DNA of 64,000 bases, taken from the NCBI RefSeq assembly GCF_001854605.1, contig NZ_MKJU01000027.1, positions 193,468 through 257,467 of the forward strand, in the 5' to 3' direction. This stretch comes from Pseudoalteromonas amylolytica. Lineage in GTDB: Bacteria; Pseudomonadota; Gammaproteobacteria; Enterobacterales; Alteromonadaceae. The position numbers and the translations under genes are program-made. The first letter of the stretch is position 1. Every line of letters starts with the position of its first letter. Shown one piece after another: positions 17,019 to 25,193 of the stretch. The notes beneath the pieces were generated by a model. The model saw nothing but the letters and a program-made list of their open reading frames with translations. It was not told where the DNA came from and made no database searches.

Positions 17019-17705
17019 ATGAGTGACTTTTTCGAACAACTACAAGTACACACGCAAGCTGAACGTGAGTATTTATTAGCGGCGCCTATCATAACAGATG
17101 TGCTCGCGCAAAAAGTAACGTTGGGCCAGTATGGTTCGTTTTTACAACAAGCATATCATCATGTTAAACACACCGTACCATTACTGATGGCATGTGGTAG
17201 CAAACTGGATGAATCAAAAGAATGGCTGCGAGAAGCTATTGGTCACTACATTGAAGAGGAAATGGGGCATCAGGAATGGATCTTAAACGATCTAGAAGCG
17301 TGTGGTTTTGACAAAGAAGCCATCCGCTATTCAATGCCAAGTTTCGCAACCGAAATGATGGTCAGTTATGCCTATGACAGTATCCACCGCGTCAACCCTT
17401 TGTGCTTTTTTGGCATGGTTAATGTGCTCGAAGGTACGTCGATAGCATTGGCAGATAAAGCCGCTAAGAACATTAGTGAGCAGCTAAACCTGCCTGAACG
17501 CGCATTCAGCTATTTAACCTCTCACGGTGCACTCGATATTGAACACATTGATTTTTTCAAAGGGTTAATGAATAGGATTGAATGCAAAGAAGAACAAGCA
17601 CTTATCGTTCACAGCGCGAAATGCTTCTATCGTCTCTATGGGGATGTCTTCCGAAGCATAACGGCTATGCCACAGCTAGATAGTAATAGAGAGAGCGACT
17701 CATGA
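17019..17705 (+). CDS. Haem-oxygenase-like diiron oxidase (TenA/UndA-like)
   Basis: All-helical protein of 228 residues in the haem-oxygenase-like (TenA/HDO) superfamily, often labelled iron-containing redox enzyme. Possible iron ligands are H47/H48 in helix one, E81 and H84 in 'EEEMGHQEW', E138 in 'NVLEG', and D173/H176 in 'ALDIEHIDFF'. This pattern fits diiron oxidases such as UndA, which act on fatty acids, better than thiaminase TenA, since no thiamine genes are near. The ATG is 12 bp after the ligase and its stop overlaps the next start (ATGA). I infer an O2-dependent step on an acyl substrate; the product is unknown. Confidence 0.75.
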   Translation: MSDFFEQLQVHTQAEREYLLAAPIITDVLAQKVTLGQYGSFLQQAYHHVKHTVPLLMACGSKLDESKEWLREAIGHYIEEEMGHQEWILNDLEACGFDKEAIRYSMPSFATEMMVSYAYDSIHRVNPLCFFGMVNVLEGTSIALADKAAKNISEQLNLPERAFSYLTSHGALDIEHIDFFKGLMNRIECKEEQALIVHSAKCFYRLYGDVFRSITAMPQLDSNRESDS

Positions 17706-18505
17706 CACAAAGTAAACTTGCAGTTGTCACAGGCGCTTCGGGTGGCATAGGTGCAGCCATCGCACGACAGCTTAGTAACGCTGGTTGGCGCTGCTTGCTA
17801 TTAGGGCGAAATGAAGAAAAGTTATCTTTATTGCGGCATCAACTGGGGCCTCAACATGAGTATCTGGCAATTGATCTGGCACAGCCTCAAAGCCATAGAA
17901 AAGTGGTTTTACATGCGCTCACAATGGGTGGAGTAGCCCTGCTGGTTAATTGTGCGGGAGGGAATAAGGTACGCGCATTTTCAGATATGTCGCCCGAGGA
18001 TATTCAGCAACAGTTAGTGCTTAACCTCCACGTTCCGATGTTGTTAACCCAGAGCTTTTTGGTGCAACTTAGTCAATCTTCAGGGACAGTCATCAACGTC
18101 GGATCGGCATTTGGTTACATCGGGTTTCCATATCAAAGCATTTATTGTGCTAGTAAATTTGGTTTACGCGGTTTTAGTGAAGCCTTATCAAGAGAGCTCG
18201 ATGGTCGGGTAAACGTGAAGTATTTTGCCCCACGAGCTACAGATACGAGCCTTAACGATGATGATATGCGCTCGTTGAACAAAGAGTTGGGTAACAACGT
18301 AGATTCTCCTGAACGTGTCGCAAAAGAGTTTATGCAACTACTCAATAGCCGTAAGCGCCGCTGGGTCGTAGGCTTTCCTGAGAAAGCATTTGTCAGAATC
18401 AATGGTTTGCTACCAGAGCTTGTTGATAGCGCCATAATTAAGCAACTAAAGACCATCACGCGTTGTATTCGTGGTCAATTCAATACTAAGGAGTCATCCT
18501 CATGA
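17702..18505 (+). CDS. Short-chain dehydrogenase/reductase
   Basis: Classical SDR of 267 residues. The NAD(P)-binding motif 'TGASGGIGAAIA' begins at residue 10, 'LVNCAGG' gives the structural NAG-type motif, and the catalytic Ser-Tyr-Lys set is seen as 'NVGSAFGY' and 'YCASK'. R-rich 'LLGRNEEK' after strand two favours NADP(H). The C-terminal part ('WVVGFPEKAFVRINGLLP') resembles SDRs acting on long-chain or membrane substrates. It overlaps both neighbours by ATGA junctions, fourth step in line after the hemolysin-family protein, ligase and diiron oxidase, so it likely reduces or oxidises their product. Confidence 0.85.
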   Translation: MTQSKLAVVTGASGGIGAAIARQLSNAGWRCLLLGRNEEKLSLLRHQLGPQHEYLAIDLAQPQSHRKVVLHALTMGGVALLVNCAGGNKVRAFSDMSPEDIQQQLVLNLHVPMLLTQSFLVQLSQSSGTVINVGSAFGYIGFPYQSIYCASKFGLRGFSEALSRELDGRVNVKYFAPRATDTSLNDDDMRSLNKELGNNVDSPERVAKEFMQLLNSRKRRWVVGFPEKAFVRINGLLPELVDSAIIKQLKTITRCIRGQFNTKESSS

Positions 18506-19155
18506 AAGCTATCTATATAGTGTTAGCAATAATTTTGTTAGTGAGTGCCAGCGGGTTTGCTAAAACAGATTTTAATCACCAGTTAGCAATGGTGCAAAAA
18601 TCTTGGGCAAGCGTGAACTATGAATTGCAAGATGATGCACAGGAAAAGGCATTTGAAGCTTTGCTGAAAGACTGCCAAGCATTGGTTGCGGAGTATCCAA
18701 AGAAAGCACAGAGCCATATTTGGTACGGTATTGTGCAATCAAGCTATGCTGGAGTTAAAGGTGGTTTAGGTGCCCTTGGGTTAGCAAAAGCTGCAAAGTC
18801 AGAACTAGAAGCGGCTATTGCGATAGATGAATCTGCACTGGGCGGCTCAGCGCTAACGAGTCTAGGCACTTTATACAGCAAAGTTCCTGGCTGGCCAATT
18901 GGGTTTGGTAGTGATAAAGAAGCGGAAAAGTTATTTCATAGAGCTTTAAAAATAAACCCATCTGGGCTAGATATTAATTACTTCTATGCAGAATTTCTCT
19001 ATCATGAGAAAAACTACAAAAAAGCGCTAAAACACCTACAGTTAGCGAAGCAAGCGTCAGCTCGTGAAGGCCGAGAAAAGGCTGACTTTTATCGCCAACA
19101 GGAAGTAGACATGTTAATAGCCAAAGTTGAGAAAAAGTTAACACATAAACGATGA
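18502..19155 (+). CDS. Exported TPR-like protein
   Basis: Protein of 217 residues with a signal peptide (about 1-20, cleavage near 'GFA-KT'), so periplasmic. Several helical tetratricopeptide-type repeats are visible, with 'AQSHIWYGIVQSSYAG', 'AKSELEAAIAIDESALGG', 'AEKLFHRALKINPSGLD' and 'YKKALKHLQLAKQ'. 'GLGALGLAKAAKSELEAAI' is also seen in TPR proteins that sit beside lipid-related genes. It is probably a scaffold or partner protein. It lies between the SDR and the response regulator with four-base ATGA overlaps at both ends, so it belongs to the same functional set. Confidence 0.75.
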   Translation: MKAIYIVLAIILLVSASGFAKTDFNHQLAMVQKSWASVNYELQDDAQEKAFEALLKDCQALVAEYPKKAQSHIWYGIVQSSYAGVKGGLGALGLAKAAKSELEAAIAIDESALGGSALTSLGTLYSKVPGWPIGFGSDKEAEKLFHRALKINPSGLDINYFYAEFLYHEKNYKKALKHLQLAKQASAREGREKADFYRQQEVDMLIAKVEKKLTHKR

Positions 19156-19808
19156 GATTATTACTGGTTGAAGATGATGCCTTGTTGGCTCAGGGCCTGG
19201 TTCATTCCTTACAAAAAGAAGGATATACGGTTGAGCATGCAGGCACCGCCAATGAGGCTAATAAGATGCTCAACAATGGGGAAATTGAACTTGTAGTGCT
19301 CGACTTAGGACTGCCTGACGGTGATGGCTTGGATTTGTTAAAGGTCATACAAAAACAAAAAAATCAGTTAGCAGTGCTTATTTTAACTGCCAGAGATAGC
19401 GTAGAAGATAAAATCAGGGGGCTCGATTTAGGAGCTGATGATTACTTAGCCAAACCGTTCGAGGCTAAAGAACTATTTGCCCGTCTGCGAGTTATCAGTA
19501 GGCGTTTGGGTAGTCAAAGCAGTAGTATTTTGCAATGTCAGAATGTGCAATTGGACTTGGCCGCTCATCAAGTGTGTGTTGATGCACTTCCTATATCGTT
19601 ACCGAGAAAAGAGTTTATGTTGTTGAAAGCGCTGATGGAAAATGCAGGGAGAGTACTGTCAAAAAATCAGTTGGAAAGTAAGCTATATCAGTGGGGAGAA
19701 GAGCTCGGTTCCAATGCTATTGAAGTTCACATCCATAACTTGCGCAAAAAGTTACCAAAAGATTTTATCAAGACGCTGCGTGGCATCGGTTATGTCGTTG
19801 CAAAATAG
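19152..19808 (+). CDS. PmrA/QseB-like OmpR-family response regulator
   Basis: Response regulator of 218 residues. The receiver domain has the acidic pair 'VEDD', phospho-acceptor D51 in 'VVLDLGLPDGDG', Thr in 'ILTARD' and Lys in 'LAKPF'. The winged-helix domain ends with 'VEVHIHNLRKKL'-type sequence ('IEVHIHNLRKKL') and 'TLRGIGYVV'. Wording such as 'LDLGADDYLAKPFEAKELFARLR' is typical of the PmrA/BasR and QseB subgroup. The likely kinase overlaps its end by 17 bp. A PmrA-type CTTAA repeat at 14850 in front of the operon fits with this regulator controlling its own operon. Confidence 0.9.
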   Translation: MRLLLVEDDALLAQGLVHSLQKEGYTVEHAGTANEANKMLNNGEIELVVLDLGLPDGDGLDLLKVIQKQKNQLAVLILTARDSVEDKIRGLDLGADDYLAKPFEAKELFARLRVISRRLGSQSSSILQCQNVQLDLAAHQVCVDALPISLPRKEFMLLKALMENAGRVLSKNQLESKLYQWGEELGSNAIEVHIHNLRKKLPKDFIKTLRGIGYVVAK

Positions 19809-21141
19809 CTCACAAATACAAACGATCGCGACATCGCAAAGAAGGGGGCGTCTATCTATTAGCCGCAGATTGACCATGATTTTGCTCTCTATGGTGATTT
19901 TGACTGCGTTTATGGCGTTGCTAAATGGTTATCACAGGAGCATGGAAGAAGCGCAGCGACAATTAGATTTGCAGTTAATGAGTATGGCACAGGTGTTGAT
20001 TGAGACTCCCGCGGAACATTGGCCTGAGCAACAAAGTTTATACGGGCAGTTGTGGCGCCAAGACCACTTGGTCTATACGGCAAAGCTGCTTGCAAAAATG
20101 CCTGTATCACTTATGGACGAAGTTGGTTTTGCGACTGAGAATATTGCTGGCACCCGCTTGAGAATTTTTGTATTACATAAGCAAGATAAGCGCTTACTAT
20201 TGGCAGAACCTATTCAAAAACGTTATTTGCTTTCAGAAAGTTTGATCCTCTCAGCGATGACGCCATTGGTGATGGCAATGCCGTTACTAGCTGTGTTTAT
20301 TGCTTGGTACATCTACCGTGCGCTTCGGCCCTTAACGACTTTATCTCACGAACTAAAAGAACGAAATGCACGCGACTTTAGTAAGTTGGTTATTACCAGT
20401 GAAGATGCTGAAGTAGCCCCCGTGATAGAGCGATTAAACAGCTTGTTTGGCAAGGTTGAGAAAGCTTATATGCGTGAACGTTTTTTTGCAGCGGACGCAG
20501 CTCACGAACTTAAAACCCCGATTAGCAGTTTAAAAATCAATCTTCACAACTTAGCGCAAGAGGTACATCATCCAAGCCTGCAGGCGATGCAAAAAGGAGT
20601 TGAACAGCTCAACCATATTGTGGAGCAAATGCTGACACTGGCGCGCACTGAGCCTGATAGGTGGCATGTTAATTTTCATCCGGTTGACCTTGAACAACTG
20701 AGTCAGGAAGTTGTGGCGCAACTTTATCAACGCATCGACGAAAAACAGTTACAAATAAGCTTGGATGCTAAGCCACAGGTTATACTCGGCTGTGAATTTA
20801 CACTTAAAACCTTGTTTGTGAATCTGCTTGGAAACGCAGTGAAGTACACTCCTGTGGGTGGAAAAATAAAACTTACCATTGACGCCCAAGGGTCTGGAAT
20901 TAGTTGGATTGTAGAAGACTCTGGACCCGGCATGGATAGTAAACAAATGGCGCGCATTTTTGACCGCTTTTATCGTGTAGGAGGCGACAAACATCCATCA
21001 GGAGAAAAAGGTGCCGGACTGGGGATGGCGATAGTTCAGCAAATTGCTGAAATTTACGGGGCCCAAATTAAGCTAGAGCGTGCCCAATTAGGAGGATTGA
21101 AAGTACGAGTAACCTTTTTGAAGGAGCATCTATGCAAGTGA
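19792..21141 (+). CDS. Sensor histidine kinase paired with the PmrA-like regulator
   Basis: Inner-membrane kinase of 449 residues in the QseC/PmrB style. Membrane helix 1 is about 27-46, the periplasmic sensor about 47-150, and helix 2 about 152-176. A HAMP-like linker follows, then HisKA with H238 in 'AADAAHELKTP', an N box 'NLLGNAVKYTP' near 345, 'EDSGPGMD' and 'GAGLGMAIV'. The ATG at 19792 gives a normal N-terminus; the longer frame starting at 19642 only reads through the regulator gene. The signal is unknown; PmrB relatives respond to ferric iron and other cues, which is of interest since iron-transport-like genes follow. Its stop overlaps the cupredoxin start. Confidence 0.9.
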   Translation: MSLQNSSQIQTIATSQRRGRLSISRRLTMILLSMVILTAFMALLNGYHRSMEEAQRQLDLQLMSMAQVLIETPAEHWPEQQSLYGQLWRQDHLVYTAKLLAKMPVSLMDEVGFATENIAGTRLRIFVLHKQDKRLLLAEPIQKRYLLSESLILSAMTPLVMAMPLLAVFIAWYIYRALRPLTTLSHELKERNARDFSKLVITSEDAEVAPVIERLNSLFGKVEKAYMRERFFAADAAHELKTPISSLKINLHNLAQEVHHPSLQAMQKGVEQLNHIVEQMLTLARTEPDRWHVNFHPVDLEQLSQEVVAQLYQRIDEKQLQISLDAKPQVILGCEFTLKTLFVNLLGNAVKYTPVGGKIKLTIDAQGSGISWIVEDSGPGMDSKQMARIFDRFYRVGGDKHPSGEKGAGLGMAIVQQIAEIYGAQIKLERAQLGGLKVRVTFLKEHLCK

Positions 21142-21485
21142 CGCGCACCTTAGTATCTCTTAGCGTAACACTCTACTTATTTTTTACATGCAAAGTACAG
21201 GCGATTGACTCGGTAAATATTGTGCTAAGAAATCATTTATTTTTGCCCGCCGAAGTAGAAGTTCCTGCGGGTAAAAAAGTGCGGTTGATTATAGACAATC
21301 AAGATGACACAGCGGAAGAGTTTGATAGTTTCGACCTAAACCGAGAAAAAGTGCTATTTCCTCATCGTAAAAGTACTATCTATATAGGCCCGTTGAGCGT
21401 GGGTGAGTATCGGTTCTTTGGTGAGTTCTCACCGAATACCGCACAGGGTAAAGTGATCGTTAAGGAGTCTTCAAATGCTCCTTAA
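21132..21485 (+). CDS. Periplasmic cupredoxin-domain protein
   Basis: Exported protein of 117 residues: signal peptide (about 1-24, cleavage near 'VQA-ID'), then a single beta-sandwich cupredoxin domain with 'VEVPAGKKVRLIIDNQD', 'TAEEFDSFDL', 'GPLSVGEYRFFGEFSPNTAQGKVIV'. This form resembles the small cupredoxins next to FTR1-type permeases and the EfeO N-terminal domain. The usual copper Cys-His set is not seen, so it may bind iron or other metal through acidic residues ('EEFDSFD') instead. It overlaps the kinase by 10 bp and the permease by 11 bp, supporting a working pair with the permease. Confidence 0.8.
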   Translation: MQVTRTLVSLSVTLYLFFTCKVQAIDSVNIVLRNHLFLPAEVEVPAGKKVRLIIDNQDDTAEEFDSFDLNREKVLFPHRKSTIYIGPLSVGEYRFFGEFSPNTAQGKVIVKESSNAP

Positions 21486-22242
21486 CACGGTTATCATTAG
21501 TTTAAATCAATTCTTGCCAATGGCACTGTTGTGGGTGCTGTTATTGCAATGTGACATAGGGCCTTCGTTATCTCGGATCTCTGTTTGGAGAGCTGTATTA
21601 TACAGCTCAGTGGCAGTTACCTTATTTTTAGCTGCGGCGGGCTCAATCAGTCAATGGTTCGACTACCGAGGTTTAGAGGTCGGTAAAATCGTGCTGCTTG
21701 TTGGCATTTATGTCTCTGTACTTGGTGTTATTACTAGTTATAAATCAGGTGCTTATAAGCTGGTGGCGATTACTTTAGCGAGCATGCTGTACCTGAGTCA
21801 TTTCGTGATGTATCTGGGCAGTTACTGGGGGCAAGATGCCAAGCAAGGTTTATTGATTGGTTCAATTCTTGGGCTGGGAATTTGTTTGAGTTTTTGCATC
21901 TTACTGTATTTTATTTTGGCTTGGCTACGGACACATCATTTACAGTTTTTAGTACTGACCTTATTGGCTTGTCATAGTGCTAGTAAAATTGCAAACGCCG
22001 TTGATTTATCGGCACAAATAGATCTGTTACCCAGTAGTAAAATTGCTTTTGATATACGAGCTTGGCTAGACGAGCACGGTATTGTTGGACGCATTTTAAA
22101 GTCGTTATTCGGGTACGAAGCCTCCCCCAGCCAGGCTAATCTAGTCGCATTTTTATCGGCGTTACTCTTAATGGGAGTAGTGATATGTTGGCGTGTTCAG
22201 GTGAACACACAAGAGGTCGTGAAGGAGTTGGAGCATGACTAA
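21475..22242 (+). CDS. FTR1-like membrane permease lacking REXXE motifs
   Basis: Polytopic inner-membrane protein of 255 residues with about seven helices. The layout and the C-terminal signature ('WLDEHGIVGRILKSLFGYEASPSQ', about residues 197-220) match the FTR1/EfeU iron permease family. However, the two iron-binding REXXE motifs are missing: where they are expected the sequence reads 'LNQFL' (10-14) and 'LSHFV' (107-111). It may have lost ferric transport or changed its substrate. Placement directly behind the cupredoxin gene matches FTR1 operons. Assignment to the family rests on topology and the C-terminus only, so treat it as probable. Confidence 0.6.
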   Translation: MLLNTVIISLNQFLPMALLWVLLLQCDIGPSLSRISVWRAVLYSSVAVTLFLAAAGSISQWFDYRGLEVGKIVLLVGIYVSVLGVITSYKSGAYKLVAITLASMLYLSHFVMYLGSYWGQDAKQGLLIGSILGLGICLSFCILLYFILAWLRTHHLQFLVLTLLACHSASKIANAVDLSAQIDLLPSSKIAFDIRAWLDEHGIVGRILKSLFGYEASPSQANLVAFLSALLLMGVVICWRVQVNTQEVVKELEHD

Positions 22243-22945
22243 ATCGCTTTTCATCAGAATGTTGTTGTGCGGTGCACTTGGTTTGATGTCAGTGAGTGCG
22301 CGAGCCGATGGCATGGTGGTTGATAAAGTTTACCACCCATATGTCTTGCCATTTGAAAGAGAAGTGGAGTGGCGTTTGTTATCTCGTCAAACTGATGATC
22401 GCAATGAGTTGGCGCAGCGGGCTGGACTTGGTTGGGCTATCGCTGAGACTGTGACCGTTGAAGGGTATATGATAGGCGAGCGTGACCAAGATGATAACTT
22501 TGATTTAGCCGCTTATGAGCTAGAGGCGCGCTGGCAGGTGGTTGAACAAGGGCGCTATTGGGCCGATTGGGGGATGCTATTCGAACTTGAAAAACGCCAT
22601 AAAGTATCAGCTTATGAAGCAACCCTAGGAGTGTTGTTTGAAAAAGAATTTGGCAAAGTCAGCCTAACTATGAATGCTTTCGCTGTAAGAGAATGGGGAC
22701 GGGCGATTAAGAATGAGTGGGAAAGTGAGTTTAGGGCACAGTTACGTTATCGCTTCGACCCCGCGTTTCAACCCGCTATTGAAGTGTATACAGGGGAAGA
22801 CTTTGTCGGAATAGGGCCTGCGGTTATCGGGTTATATCGGTTTGCAGGACAACGCCAACTAAAATGGGAAATCGGCTTTGCTAGCGAAGTAGCGCATAGT
22901 GGAAAAGATCACAGTTTTAGATTAGCTCTGGAATTTGAATTCTAG
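22235..22945 (+). CDS. Predicted outer-membrane beta-barrel protein
   Basis: Exported protein of 236 residues. A signal peptide (about 1-24, 'VSARA-DG') is followed by alternating amphipathic strands rich in aromatic residues and a final strand ending '..FRLALEFEF', with the terminal Phe expected for BAM-assembled barrels. I do not recognise the family. Its start overlaps the permease gene by 8 bp and it closes the ten-gene operon. An outer-membrane partner would complete a path from outer membrane (this protein) through periplasm (cupredoxin, TPR) to inner membrane (permease). Confidence 0.7.
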   Translation: MTKSLFIRMLLCGALGLMSVSARADGMVVDKVYHPYVLPFEREVEWRLLSRQTDDRNELAQRAGLGWAIAETVTVEGYMIGERDQDDNFDLAAYELEARWQVVEQGRYWADWGMLFELEKRHKVSAYEATLGVLFEKEFGKVSLTMNAFAVREWGRAIKNEWESEFRAQLRYRFDPAFQPAIEVYTGEDFVGIGPAVIGLYRFAGQRQLKWEIGFASEVAHSGKDHSFRLALEFEF

Positions 22946-23159
22946 CAATTATAGTAGGGCCATTGACTTTTTTGATTGAGTAGCGCCATGTTTACGAAGA
23001 ACCATTGGGCATAAATTTGGTGGTTTTTATCTATTATCTTCATTAACTTGCCAGAATAAATTGCAAAGCGTGTTTTTTAGATTAGCCTTTAATGTGGGTG
23101 GGCAAGCAGACATGGCGTCGCGTGCTTTTACCCGCATATTCTTAGTCATGGAGAAGCAA

Positions 23160-23318
23160 ATGAATAAACTGGTGTTGATTATTTTAGCAATTATCTTTCC
23201 ACCGATTGCAGTGGCATTAAACAATGGGGTAGGGAAAGACTTAGTTATAAACGTACTATTAAGTATTTTGTTTTTTGTCCCGGGGATTATACATGCGCTA
23301 TGGCTAATTTTACGTTAG
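23160..23318 (+). CDS. YqaE/Pmp3-family small membrane protein
   Basis: Membrane protein of 52 residues made of two hydrophobic helices with the family signature 'AIIFPPIAVALNNG' and 'LSILFFVPGIIHALWLIL'. Pmp3/YqaE proteins are small bilayer proteins linked to membrane potential and salt or stress tolerance. The ATG at 23160 is preceded by GGAGAAG. A longer frame from 23061 is not supported by the family length; a start at ATG 23148 (four more residues) is possible. It stands alone. Confidence 0.85.
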   Translation: MNKLVLIILAIIFPPIAVALNNGVGKDLVINVLLSILFFVPGIIHALWLILR

Positions 23319-23418
23319 TCACAGTGATTTAATCAGCTCAAATTATCTGGCCTTGGTGCTTGGTTATGTGGCAAGATCGTGGTAGTTTTTTGCCAAAATA
23401 ATTTTAAGAGAAATAGTC

Positions 23419-23988
23419 ATGCCTAAGGCCAGTGAAATTAAAAAACATGCTGCGATTGAGTACAACAACCGCGTAATGATCGTAAGAGACATTGAGCGCT
23501 CGGTGCCACAAGGTCGAGCTGGTGGTAGCTTATATCGTATGCGCATGTACGATGTTGTTAACGGCGGCAAAGTTGATGAAACATTCAAAGCAGATGAAAT
23601 GTTAACACTTGCAGATTTAGTTCGTCGTCCAGTGATGTTCTCATACATTGACGGTGATGAATATGTGTTTATGGATGAAGAAGACTACACACCATATAAC
23701 TTAAACAAGAGCACCATTGAAGAACAAGTACTGTTCATCAATGAAGATACCAAAGGGTTACTGGCAGTGATTGTAGAGGGACGCCCGGTTTCTGTAGATT
23801 TGCCTTCAAGTGTTGAGCTTGTTATTGAAGACACGTCACCATCAATCAAAGGGGCTTCAGCCAGTGCGCGCACTAAACCTGCAACATTAACAACGGGTTT
23901 AGTTGTTCAAGTACCTGAGCATATTTCAGCAGGTGACAAGATCCGAGTCAATACTGATGAGAAAAAGTTTATGGGTCGCGCAGATTAA
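23419..23988 (+). CDS. efpL: Elongation factor P-like protein EfpL (YeiP)
   Basis: Translation factor of 189 residues with the three-domain EF-P layout (KOW-like N-terminal barrel, two OB folds, ending '[18 protein letters not shown]'). The loop that in EF-P carries the modified lysine reads 'PQGRAG' with R33, the form found in EfpL/YeiP, which relieves ribosome stalling without lysine modification. Length and start match the family. A hairpin follows at 24004-24028. Confidence 0.93.
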   Translation: MPKASEIKKHAAIEYNNRVMIVRDIERSVPQGRAGGSLYRMRMYDVVNGGKVDETFKADEMLTLADLVRRPVMFSYIDGDEYVFMDEEDYTPYNLNKSTIEEQVLFINEDTKGLLAVIVEGRPVSVDLPSSVELVIEDTSPSIKGASASARTKPATLTTGLVVQVPEHISAGDKIRVNTDEKKFMGRAD

Positions 23989-24003
23989 TCTACGACTCCA
24001 TTG

Positions 24004-24028
24004 GCGAGCACAGTTATTGGGTGCTCGC
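24004..24028 (+). terminator. Hairpin after efpL
   Basis: GCGAGCAC pairs perfectly with GTGCTCGC over a 9-base loop, 16 bases after the efpL stop. There is no T-run, so termination may be partial or the hairpin may protect the transcript end. Confidence 0.6.
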
Positions 24029-24102
24029 ACCATAAAACCTTTAAGCATGTCAATGTATGTGTACCTCCAATTTGGATCGCTGTATGTCAAAGCGCATTCA
24101 AT

Positions 24103-24963
24103 ATGCCCAATCTGTTTACTAACGAGATCAAATCACAAATGGAAAATAATATAAAATGTCTCACCCAAGCGTGTGATGCAGTTGGTTTTGAATATGAATT
24201 TATAGACTTGGACCAAAACTTTGTGCGCGTAAAAATGGATCAAGGCTGGCAATATTTTGAACTGAATAAAACACCGTTTAACAGTGAAGTGGCGTTTTGT
24301 GTTTGTAAGGACAAGAGTCATACATATCAGTTACTTAAGAATATTGTTCGGGTACCTAAAACATTAGATTTTCTAGATTTTAACGTGGCGACTAAGTACA
24401 GCGAATATAAGCACTGTAACAGTGTTGCTGCAGCGCTGGTGCGTATTGATGAAGAGCTTGAATATCCCATCGTGGTTAAGCGCAACAAAGGTGCACTAGG
24501 AGACAACGTGTTTTTGTGTCAGGACGCACTGGAGACAGAAGCGGCCTTGAAAGCCATTTTTAACCATCAATCAAAAAGTTATGACTACCTAGCATTAGCA
24601 CAACAGTTTGTTGCGACGAAAGCTGAGTACCGGCTGTTATGTGCTTATGGCGAACCTGTATTTGCATACCGAAGAGGTAATGCAGCATCTGCTTTTAATG
24701 CAAAATATTGGGAAAGCGGCGAACAAGCTATTCATGTAACTGACGAGGCGTTGTTCAAGCAGCTAGCTGATTTTGTTGCGCCTATTCACAACGAGTTCCC
24801 GATGGGGTGGGTTGGCTACGATATCATTGTTGATGATAAAAACGAGATGTATATTATCGAACTCAATGCCTCTCCTCAGTTTAATAACTTTATAGAAACC
24901 AATAGTATAGAGCCCGTTATCGAGCTTTATAAAAAAGCGTTACAGGCGTTGAATAAAGCCTGA
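24103..24963 (+). CDS. ATP-grasp family protein (RimK-like)
   Basis: Cytosolic protein of about 286 residues with an ATP-grasp core: 'YPIVVKRNKGALGDNVFLC' (ATP-binding loop and Lys), 'ALAQQFVATKAEYRLLCAYGEPVFAYRR', and a C-terminal 'IIELNASPQFNNF' with the Mg-binding Glu and Asn. Such enzymes ligate a carboxylate to an amine. The RimK-like form suggests peptide or amino-acid ligation, but the substrate is unknown. The start is uncertain: ATG 24103 lies beyond the efpL hairpin and gives a reasonable N-terminus; ATG 24139 is also possible. The longer frame from 24001 would begin inside the hairpin and is unlikely. Confidence 0.8.
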   Translation: MPNLFTNEIKSQMENNIKCLTQACDAVGFEYEFIDLDQNFVRVKMDQGWQYFELNKTPFNSEVAFCVCKDKSHTYQLLKNIVRVPKTLDFLDFNVATKYSEYKHCNSVAAALVRIDEELEYPIVVKRNKGALGDNVFLCQDALETEAALKAIFNHQSKSYDYLALAQQFVATKAEYRLLCAYGEPVFAYRRGNAASAFNAKYWESGEQAIHVTDEALFKQLADFVAPIHNEFPMGWVGYDIIVDDKNEMYIIELNASPQFNNFIETNSIEPVIELYKKALQALNKA

Positions 24964-25118
24964 ACAGTTTATCGGCTACCACCTGAGCAGTTTTAGATTA
25001 CTGTTTAGCCTGCATTATGATTTGACGTTGAGTGTGTTCAGCGTGGGTGGATTAATCAACCTGAACTAGGGATAAGCTACATCACTACGCTTTTTATATA
25101 TTCCTGCGTTGAATTCGC

Positions 25119-25138
25119 AAGTAATACCACGATTACTT
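25119..25138. repeat. Short inverted repeat between ATP-grasp and HD-GYP genes
   Basis: AAGTAAT and ATTACTT surround six bases (ACCACG), in the 230-bp gap between two convergent genes. Function is unclear; it could aid termination. Nothing else is recognised in this gap. Confidence 0.35.
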
Positions 25139-25193
25139 ACACGAGCTCGCCGTGAACTATGCAAAAAGTAGCAGCGCTGTAGGTTAATTCTGG

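Noticed and set aside
17019..17705. TenA thiaminase for the haem-oxygenase-like protein
   Set aside because: No thiamine genes are near, and the acidic/His metal-ligand pattern fits diiron oxidases better.
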